A DNA stretch of 64,000 nt from contig NC_085861.1 in assembly GCF_034702125.1 (NCBI RefSeq), positions 51,479,795 through 51,543,794 of the forward strand. Direction: 5' to 3'. Under the pieces are notes generated by a model that saw only the letters and a program-made list of their open reading frames with translations, was not told the origin of the DNA and searched no databases. The stretch comes from Engraulis encrasicolus. Taxonomy: Eukaryota > Chordata > Actinopteri > Clupeiformes > Engraulidae. This document shows positions 55,573-64,000 of the stretch, in pieces; position 1 is the first letter of the stretch; every line of letters begins with the position of its first letter. The position numbers and the translations under genes are program-made.

Positions 55573-55604
55573 ATGGCCGATGAGTGTGAACCTGTGGAAA
55601 AGCG
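55573..55604 (+). CDS. abhd5: First coding exon of abhd5 (partial gene)
   Basis: ATGGCCGATGAG... encodes MADECEPVEK plus two bases, then a consensus donor cg|gtaagt. This fits ABHD5: human begins MAAEEEEVDSADTGER, its first coding exon is short and also ends two bases into an Arg codon (a c.47+1 splice mutation is known; from memory), and ABHD5 sits next to ANO10 in human with this orientation. ABHD5 (CGI-58) coats lipid droplets and activates the triglyceride lipase PNPLA2. No later exon (SGWL...PTWCPTS would be expected) was seen up to 64000, so it should lie beyond the window. Identity rests on position, phase and a weak acidic N-terminus. Confidence 0.6.
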
Positions 55605-56013
55605 GTAAGTCGAAATAAACACATAGCTCTAACGGGGTTAAAAGATAGCCGACACTGTTCTTATTCACTACATATGCATTCTAAGTTACTGCTTACAATG
55701 TAGCCTACGATAAGGTTTAAAGAACGTTGTGTTCCTTAATCATATGCCAAGCCACACCACAGGCTACTGTTGCAACTTTGAAGCAGGTTTTGTGACTCCG
55801 ACTCAATAACTCCAAACTCCAAATGTAACCTACTGCTTCGTTCCAAATTGGTAGCTACAGTAGCTTGCCAATTAGGCATAGATGTATGCCATTGGGAGTC
55901 AGCTACTCTCCACCTCAAAGACAGCGGGACGAACGAGATGTTATGAGTACGAGGAAAGAACTTTGATCGAACAAACTACACCTGGAAACTGTCAAAGATT
56001 TGTACTTCTAGGC

Positions 56014-56705
56014 CAGGGTTCCATCCGGCCCGGATGTGAAAAAAAAAAAAATTGTACTTTTTTTTTTTTTTTAATGAAATAACCGAAATGCGCAATTACG
56101 GCCCTCGGGGCAAAATCGAAACCTGCATGACATTAACCCAATGGTCCCTCTGTTACACTTTATATGTAGTAAAGTGCACATCACACTTCTATTATAAATA
56201 GTGAATTTGTACTGTAACCGGCATTTCATAAAGCTCATATATTATAGACCTCATATATAGAGATAACATTTTAATACTTCTTATTCGTATTGTATTGGTA
56301 TTGGTTGTAATTAAATAATACATATAATAGGATTTGTATTGGTTCCTATTAAGCTCAAACTGGAAAAGGGATGTTAGAATGCGTGAAAAGGCAGGAAATT
56401 ACATATAAGAAATACAAAATTTTCTGGGGGAACACCCCCAGACCCCCTGCTAAAATGAGCTGTCCCATATTTAATTAATTGACGGTTGCCAATGAATGAA
56501 TGAAGTCAAGGAAATTTTGCATAGGATTATCAGTATTACATTGCTTTCTACATATTCAACACACTTAAAACGTGATAGTACTGAACACTAATCCTCTGCT
56601 TTACGGTTTTTTTTTTTTTTTTGCGATGATGTTACTAATGCGGCCCGCTTGAGGTCCACATGGGTTGTATGCGGCCCCCGGACCAAAATGAGTTTGACAC
56701 CCCTG
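56014..56705. mobile_element. hAT non-autonomous element with perfect 8-bp duplication
   Basis: 692 bp, left end CAGGGTTCCATCCGGCCCGG, right end ..GAGTTTGACACCCCTG, with GGCCC(G/C)-rich subterminal repeats. Flanked by TTCTAGGC at 56006-56013 and 56706-56713, an exact duplication. Confidence 0.9.
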
Positions 56706-57757
56706 TTCTAGGCGCACCATCATTGAAAGAGGCATGTCAACACAACACAACTACAGTACACACTAGAAAAGTTCACGCACTCTTTTGTAACCATGCCCGA
56801 TTCAACTTAATTTATCACTAGAACACTAATTTCTGAGAAATATGATAAATTAACTATTCCTATAGGCCTATTGTGCGCTGCCATTGTTGTGTTGACCTGA
56901 TGGGCACATTCAGACGCTAAAATACAGTGTCACAATTTTGGAATATACAGGCGCTGGAGTTTCTGAATCTATGCTCACGACTTGATCATTCCGCTTCAAC
57001 AGCCGTTCCAATGCATTTCAGCTTGTAGAAGGTTGGAAACAGTCCAGCTCCCACCACTTCGAAATGCAACATAAATGCAAACATATCTGTGAAGAGCCAG
57101 TTCCTTTCTTAATCATGTCATGCCGTAATTGTCCACTGTGTGGCACTATAATGTAATTGGGGTCAGAGCCATATGGCTCTGATTGGGGTCACACCAATTT
57201 AAGGGGTAACCTTTGTCCAGGTGATAGTGTTGCCTAACCTGCGTGATGGGGGGGCTTCACTCCGTTAACTGCGCGACTCACTGCATCACGACGCAGTGAA
57301 GTTAGTATCGAGGCATAAATCATCCTTCCCAGAGGCTAATTTTTTTTTTCCTAGTACAAGGACGCCACAGATGGCCAAACTCGGCTTCTCATTGGTCAAC
57401 CTTCACAACTTCCTGTGACAGGTTAGGGTTTAGGCATGGTTTTTGGTCTGGGCACAATTCCGCAACAAATTTGCCAATACCTTGCTTATTTCGCCCTTCT
57501 TGGCAAAGTAAAGAATCATAAACATTGCTTTCGTGACAGGTTAAGTTTAGGGAAGGTTTAGGTTTAGGCACATATCAAAAGTGTGGCGAGTGTCGGCGTG
57601 TTGTCGGCTTCAAAACTCTCCTGTGGCACGTGTTGGAGTCTTGCCGCTCTGGAAGTTAGACCAATCAGAGGCCACCTGTGGCGTCCACAGGCTCCGCCCT
57701 AGTGATGACGTAATGGCTTCGGCTCAGCTACACTCACTAGTGCATTCCCCGAGGATG

Positions 57758-58075
57758 TAGGGCAGTAATGGGTGAGCGGTTAGGGCGTCAGACTTGCATC
57801 CCAGAGGTTGCTGGTTCGACTTTCGACCCGCCAGGTTGGTGGGGAGAGTAATCATGACTCCATGACTCAGGTACCCTGAGCATGGTACCGTCCCACCGCA
57901 CTGCTCCCCATGGGGCGCCACTGAGGGCTGCCCCCTTGCACGGGTGAGGTATAAATGCAATTTCGTTGTGTGCAGTGTGCAGTGTTCACTTGTGTGCTGT
58001 GGAGTGCTGTGTCACAATGACAATGGGAGTTGAAGTTTCCCAATGGGCTTTCACGCTTTCACTTTCAAATTTTAC
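57758..58075 (+). mobile_element. Long tRNA-derived SINE, intact
   Basis: A-box region gggtgagcggttagggcg, B-box GGTTGCTGGTTCGACTTTC, conserved body taccctgagcatggtacc and tail gtgtcacaatgacaatggg. About 318 bp, same family as 52785. Confidence 0.85.
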
Positions 58076-59539
58076 CTCCTACTAGGTAAATGCATTGGAA
58101 CGCCTGTTGAAGCGGAATGTTCAAGTCGCAAGCTGGGGCAAATTTGAAGCAACCCGACTTTGTCCCATTGAACATCGTGATGTCATCACAGCAATGGCAG
58201 CACACATCGATATGAATAGTTTATGTTGCACATTACTCAGTAATCATCTCTCTGTGGTCAAATAGAATTGATTCGGACAGTTTATGGGTTGCAAAAGTTG
58301 TAGTTATATTGGCATTGCTTTTTTCAAAGATGATATGTGGCTATGAAAAAATGCATGGTGTTGTTTACGCCTCGTTGTTTACATTGCTGACATCTTGAGA
58401 AGTGGATATGTAAGCTTATTTTTGTCCCTCCATGTTTGTAGTTTGTCTGACTTGTTGGTTGGAACGCTTTCAAGTGGGAGGTAGCTGACTCCTGGTTGCA
58501 TATTGGGAAGCTCCTACCGCTGGGGAACGCACCATAAGGCCAGGTAGATTCAGGTAGAATCTGGATCCCGCTACAGCGGGAACTCCACCCACTTTGTCGG
58601 GAACTAATCAACTTAGAGCATTTCCAACCGTTCTGGGTAGAGGCGTGTTCAAAGCAGTGACGTTGTTTAAGCAGAGACGTTCTATTGGGGACTAAGAAAT
58701 GGGTCATTCCATGTCAATTCACACGCCTTCCCCACATGACCCTCTCCGATTTGCCCGATATCTCACATACAGGTACCTTTTAATGTCAATTGAAAGAATA
58801 CCAAGTATTAGCACCCTACGTCTAACGGTTGTGGAGATGAAGCCCTCCAAAGTGTGGGTGCCACACCCACTTTTCAAGCCTGTGAATTGCATTCAAAATT
58901 TACAAGCAGATTTTGACATCTCTAGTTTTAGTTTGAAGGAAGATACAGGTCTAAAAATCACCATGGCCCCTCATTATGACCCTGTCTACCAGATGATGTA
59001 CTTACAAATAGCATGCCTTGGTTATTTTTGGCTATATTAAGCCTTAAAAATAGAATTTGTGAAAAGCGTGATGAAGAGTCTTGCCATTTTGGGGTTCCAG
59101 ATCTTGGAAACCATGTATGCTTTGGGAGTTATAATTGATTTTCCATCATATTTGGGAACTGAACAGTGTATTCCAAAAAATGTAGGGCACTCAGACTTTT
59201 AATGATGGAATAGGAGGGACTCAAAAACAGCTTTTGGACAAAATGACCTTACGGTACCCTCTACTTCAGGCCTCAAATTAACCATGTGGGCACTTGATGA
59301 CTGGAACGCCCTTTTAACCCCATGTACAGTAGCACTGTATCAAACATTCAAGCTTGGAAAAACTTTGTTTTTCAAGGTTCTTCATATTAATCTTGGCCTT
59401 CAAAGTATATGTTTTTGTCTATGTCTTATCACAGTGTCTGGTTTGTCTGCTGCCATCTGCTGGTCAAAAAACGCAACAACAGTGTAATGTAAGAAAACAA
59501 AAGGGGCTGGAAAATCTTGCCCATAATTTACCAATAAAG

Positions 59540-59584
59540 TAGCCTAGAAATCTAGACGCCCCTAGGGGTTAAGCTCGCTAGGCT
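59540..59584. mobile_element. 45-bp mini-insertion with inverted TAGCCTAG ends
   Basis: TAGCCTAGAAATCTAG...CGCTAGGCT flanked by exact direct repeats ACCAATAAAG (59530-59539 and 59585-59594). The mirrored right arm has only one ACCAATAAAG and no insert, so it arrived after the palindrome formed. Confidence 0.75.
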
Positions 59585-60645
59585 ACCAATAAAGCACTTT
59601 AATTCTACAGTATATTGCTTTATATTAATTATGATTTTAACGAGCATTATGCAGAATGCTCAATCATGATTACATTTCAGGACACCCCCACCCCCATGTC
59701 TGGTAGAAATGTAGTGCAGGGTGAGGCCATCTTGGGACTGGCATCATTATTGAGCATTAAGCAGTCACACTTAGGAAATTATTTAAACTATAAATATTCA
59801 TCATGCTTGTTAAAATCATAATTAGTATATAGCAATATACTGTATAATAATTACAGTGCTTTATTGGTAAATTATGGGCAAGATTTTCCATCCCCTTTTG
59901 TTTTCTTACATTACACTGTTGTTACTTTTTTAGACCAGCAGATGGCAGCAGACAAAACAGACACTGTGATAAGATATGGAGAAAAACATATACTTTGAAG
60001 GCCAAGATTAATATGAAGAACTTTGAAAAACAAAGTTTTTCCAAGCTTGAATGTTTGATACAGTACTACTGTACATGGGGTTAAAAGGGCGTTCCAGTCA
60101 TCAAGTGCCCACATGGTTAATTTGAGGCCTGAAGTAGAGGGTACCGTAAGGTCATTTTTTCCCAAAGCTGTTTTTGAGTCCCTCCTATTCAATCATTAAA
60201 AGTCTGAGCACCCTACATTTTTTTGAATACACTGTACAGTTCCCAAATATGATGGAAAATCAATTATAACTCCCAAAGCATACATTGTTTCCAAGATCTG
60301 GAACCCCAAAATGGCAAGACTCTTCAGCACGCGTTTCACTAATTCAGTTTTTAAGGCTTAATATAGCCAAAAATAATCAAGGCATGCCATTTGTAAGTAC
60401 ACAATCTGGTAGACAGGGTCATATTGAGGGGCCATGGTGATTTTTAGGCCTGTATCTTCCTTCAAACTAAAACCAGAGGTATCAAAATTTGCTTGAAAAT
60501 TTTGTATGCAATTCACAGGCTTGAAAAGTTGGCATGGCACCCCAACTTTGGAGGGCTTCATCTCCGCAACCGTTGGACGTGGGGTGCTAATACTTGGTAT
60601 TCTTTCAATTGACATCAAAAGGTACCTGTATGTGAGATATCGGGT

Positions 60646-63156
60646 CAGTGTTTCCCACAGAAATTTTGGAAACTATGGGGGCAGCAGGGATTTTTTTTTT
60701 CGGGGGGGGGGGGGTCTTCTCACGCAGGCCTTTGGGGGGGGGTGTATTCACACAGCGTGAATGCAAAACGGCAAAACAATGAGTACAGTGTGACATTGGC
60801 GCATGGAGCAACTATAGGCCTGGGCCAACATTTCAGCCATTTATATTTTGAGAAATAAGGCTACCCATTTTACCCATTACATGTATAATAGTAGTACATT
60901 GTCATTGTCAAAAAATGCAGTACAGTGAATCATTTCTGTTTACAACACAGTTTCATTTGTCCCTCATACAGGGGTCTATATAATGAAAACAATAATAAAA
61001 CAAAATAGGAGCAGAGATAAGAATTTAAGATCACTGTGTGTAACGCATAGACAAAAAGGGTCTAAGAGGGTAGGCTATGCCTTTTCCCCCACACACATAG
61101 GCGTACACATTCTACATGAGGGGTGCTGGTCACAGGGCCAGTTCAAAATTCCTTCCATTAAAAGGGCTGAACAACATATTACACATTTATGTCTATATTC
61201 ACATTCATTACACATTCATTTCTACATTGTATATGCAGCCCGATGTCTCCTCTGCTGCGTCAATGAAGGCCTGTCACATTACAACTGTAAAACAAAGCCT
61301 GGGGAGTGTTAGTAAACTCATCCCAACTGTCCCTCCTCTGAAGTTTTTTTTTATATTGCTCCCAAACCCAGGAACGCAGGAACTCATTTTGACCAGGGGG
61401 GCCTGTGGTCGGCGGAGGTTCTGGAGTCCTCTCCCAGAAAAAAAAACGTGTTTTTTAGATGCAATTTCCTGCATTCTAATCAATTTTAGGATGAAGAATG
61501 GCGAATCCCATCTGACTAACTTCTTCATGTTTTATGTAGCCTAACCAAGGATTACTAGATTTTACCTTTTTTTTGTTTAACATTTCACTTCAAAATTATT
61601 AAGTTCTTCTTGCGGAAGGGAAACGCGCACCTAATGTGGAGGTGAGGGCGTGTTCAAGAGCAAATCGCGCTACCGTGACAGTTTCTCTCTTCTCCATGGG
61701 CAGTCTACAATGTGTGAAATTAGTAGAACTAAATGACTAGGCTATGCGATGCACTTGTGAGAGGTGACCGGGCTTTCAAACAATTTAGATTGTCTTGCAA
61801 TTGCGACTGTGTATCTCAAGATGCATACGATCAGGACAACTGCCCTGTCTCCCCGCCCGCGCACAAAACACGCACGACCACAGACCTGTAGGTCTGTGCG
61901 CACGACACACAGACAGGCATACTGCTTCCCGTATGTGATTACACTCTGACGGCCAAAGAGTTTGTGCTGTGATCGGCGAGAGAAGTAGGCTAAGCGCCAA
62001 AGCAGCTCGTGCCATTGCTGGCTATTGATACAGGGAGAGTGTAAAAGATACCTTTAGTTTGCATTTGACGTAGGCCATAGGCTAAACGGTGGTCAAATCA
62101 GCAGCAAGAGGCAAAAGGAACAAATCGCCACCCACTACAAAAGTTCAAAACATCTAACAATAGAACAGCCATTTCACACCGCGGCAATTCAACGTTGGCA
62201 ACAGTTGATAGACAAGCCACGCACAACATCGGCTGTGCTACAGATTCACCCCATAGCAAACTCCGAGGCTAAGATAGCCTAGACTTCACCAGCAATAGGC
62301 AAGACCTAGCCTACCAATGTGCTACTACGAATCCAATCTCCACGGCAAGGAATAAAAGCCACTTCTTACCTGACACGATGCACAATTTTGGTGACATTCC
62401 CTTCTCCCGTCGCACTTTAAATTCACCTAATTCCTTGCTTGGTCCGTGTTTGATCACCACAGTGATGAGACTTCTCTTCACAACAAGTTAGCTCCTCCAA
62501 TGGGTGTATGTTGATGCATGCCCAAGCCAACATATCGCTGTTAATACCACATTTATTACTACCTTGACACCACAAGCTAAACAAAACAAACATCGCTCCC
62601 GCGTCACTGGCTGCACCGTTCTACACCACTGTTCCGGTCTGGTTGGGGTCTAAAAATCACTCATTTCAAACCAAAATTGCATTCACATTTCAAACTACTT
62701 ATAAGTATTAAAAAAGTAGAAAATATTCATATTTTGTGTTTCTATTTTAGAATAATAATGAGGGAAAAAAAACTATGTCTGAATTTAGGGTAGGCGGCCT
62801 AATACACAAGTGGTAGAAAGGCTAGAGGCAGCTGCGTCTGTTGTCCAGCGACCCCGTGCACCCCACTTCCTGTGTCCCTGCCCAAACCCAAGTTAACTAT
62901 AACAGCTTGACTAGGCTTTTGATCCCCTGTCTTTCAAGCACTTTGTGGTTTTCTCTATAGGATGTATTTACTCCAGGAGGAAAATGCGAAGGAAATCGTA
63001 ATTCGTTTTAACAAAAACGGAAATCGTTTAAAAAAAAAAAAAAAAAAAAAAGAATTTTTTTTTTTTTTTTTTTTTTTTATCATTTTCGTAAACTATGGCG
63101 GCCAAATTTAAACTATGGCGGGCCGCCATAGTTTCCTCAATGTATGGGAAACACTG
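60646..63156. mobile_element. hAT-like element, 2.5 kb, non-autonomous
   Basis: Ends CAGTGTTTCCCACAG and ..GTATGGGAAACACTG, with a second shared block ggaaactatgg inward. Flanks show a 5-bp direct repeat CGGGT rather than eight. The interior has a poly(A)/poly(T) pair (63029-63080) and, on the - strand, a promoter-like stretch with a consensus donor gtcag|gtaaga near 62370, possibly the start of a lost transposase gene. No long ORF. Confidence 0.7.
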
Positions 63157-64000
63157 CGGGTTAATCGGAGAGAGTCACCTGGGGAGATTGTAGGGAATCA
63201 TGTGAATTGACATGGAATGACCCANATGTTTGGTTTAAACTTTGGCTCAGCCTGTTCTACCCTCGACCAGTAGCAAACCAAGGCAGGTGGGTCAACCATG
63301 CCGTTTAAGAATTGTTGTGATGATCTTGGTCAGACCAAGTCTCGAAGAGATTTTAAAGTCATGATGATAATCAGGCAAGGGAAGACATACAGTTTTGACT
63401 GTTGTGCTCTGCGTGTGCATAAAAACATCTGTCGTGTTTAATTTGCGTTTCATAGACTATTAATCTGTGAATGATGCTGATTTGGGATGTACTGCTACTG
63501 GATGCACTTCAACATTGCAGTGAGCCACAATAAATATTCAAAGAACAAAGACTTCAAGTATGTATATTCATGCATACAAGTAATTCCATTTGCTGAGCAA
63601 GCACGTCAGATTGGTGCCCATACTACCTATCCATCTAAGGTTGACGTAATATGAGGTATTTGCTGATTTAACTGAACCAGTAGGCTCATTCAACTTTGTG
63701 CAACAACTATATGCGCAGATACAGCGACGCATTCTGGGCTGGAAATGTTGTATGATTGTTAGAATTCTTGTTCGACTTCACCAAATTCAGTCATGCTGTG
63801 ATGGCAAATTCTCTCTGGTGTCAAACTCTCGTGGGATCAAAGCGATTCCAGACAGACTGTGCAACTCCAGAAGTTGCAATGCTTTTCTCCGTTAATGTCG
63901 GTATTAGGCCTACCGCGTCTGTGGTTGGCCTAAAGTTCACTGACATCTGTTTACTGTACACACGTTGTCCCACACCCCTAAAAAGTTTGCAATGCACCCC

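Larger units (their letters stand above)
58700..63224. mobile_element. Palindromic (foldback) element, arms about 0.95 kb
   Basis: Ends TGGGTCATTCCATGTCAATT and its complement. The left arm 58701 to about 59665 is mirrored by about 59815-60645 plus 63162-63224. By eye the arms are about 90% identical. No transposase. The right arm is interrupted by a hAT element (60646-63156) and the left by a 45-bp insert (59540-59584). Confidence 0.8.
58550..63385 (-). mobile_element. MITE (TAGCC/GGCTA family) interrupted by a 4.5-kb nested insertion
   Basis: On the - strand, 63385-63226 (cgagacttggtctgaccaag ... aaagtttaaaccaaacat) continues at 58699-58550 (ccccaatagaac ... cgacaaagtgggtgga) when compared with the copies at 29432 and 18655. 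The missing middle is occupied by the palindromic element. Confidence 0.7.
55605..64000 (+). other. abhd5 intron 1 (5' part), transposon-rich
   Basis: Contains a hAT element (56014-56705), an inverted 40-bp pair (56983/58088), a SINE (57758-58075) and the nested complex 58550-63385. The rest (55610-56000, 57030-57700, 63390-64000) shows nothing recognisable. Confidence 0.5.

Noticed and set aside
58699..59040. 113-codon ORF in the left palindrome arm, with an 86-codon mirror at 60358-60618 on the - strand, suggesting a conserved small protein
   Set aside because: The two arms differ mostly at positions that change amino acids (for example L/P, V/A, W/G), as expected for neutral divergence of an inverted repeat. 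No recognisable domain.
62340..62640. Candidate first exon of ano10 or another gene on the - strand (donor gtcag|gtaaga near 62370)
   Set aside because: It lies inside the hAT-like element 60646-63156, beyond the abhd5 start, so it more likely belongs to the transposon. Left as a note in that entry.

Overview
This is a stretch of a vertebrate nuclear genome, almost certainly a ray-finned (teleost) fish. Exons are short and bounded by GT/AG splice sites, introns are rich in tRNA-derived SINEs, hAT-type MITEs and very long CT, GA and CA microsatellites, and the proteins are clear vertebrate orthologues. I could not fix the species.

Three genes are present. (1) snrk, the SNF-related serine/threonine kinase, lies on the + strand from 521 to 21229. 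It has six coding exons that join in frame to a 903-residue protein, followed by a 3' UTR of about 4.3 kb ending near the AATAAA at 25483. (2) ano10, anoctamin-10, lies on the - strand from 51042 down to 28624. It has twelve coding exons that join in frame to 650 residues, with a probable poly(A) signal at 27718-27723. (3) The first coding exon of a third gene, most likely abhd5 (the CGI-58 lipase co-activator), lies on the + strand at 55573-55604. The rest of that gene should lie beyond the right edge. The order and orientation snrk(+), ano10(-), abhd5(+) match, from memory, the human 3p22 arrangement. snrk and ano10 converge tail to tail; ano10 and abhd5 diverge head to head, with a perfect cAMP-response element (TGACGTCA) 23 bp before the abhd5 ATG.

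Region by region: 1-520 is upstream intron and 5' UTR of snrk. 521-21229 holds the snrk exons, with two large introns full of MITEs, SINEs and microsatellites. 21230-25500 is its 3' UTR. 25510-27700 is a short intergenic strip of SINEs, a MITE and a CA repeat of about 72 units. 27700-51054 is ano10. 51055-55572 is the ano10 5' intron, its likely non-coding first exon and the divergent promoter. 55605-64000 is abhd5 intron 1, dominated by transposons nested inside one another.

The three genes are not a single pathway. SNRK is an LKB1-activated, AMPK-related kinase; ANO10 is an intracellular anoctamin; ABHD5 activates triglyceride lipase. I see no sign of an undescribed multigene system. The most interesting signals are: a 69-bp in-frame tandem repeat carrying duplicated splice acceptors at ano10 exon 2; a roughly 2-kb palindromic transposon nested in a MITE and itself interrupted twice; a Penelope/hammerhead-like core inside an inverted repeat; a CaaX-like SNRK C-terminus; and transposon hairpins very close to splice sites.
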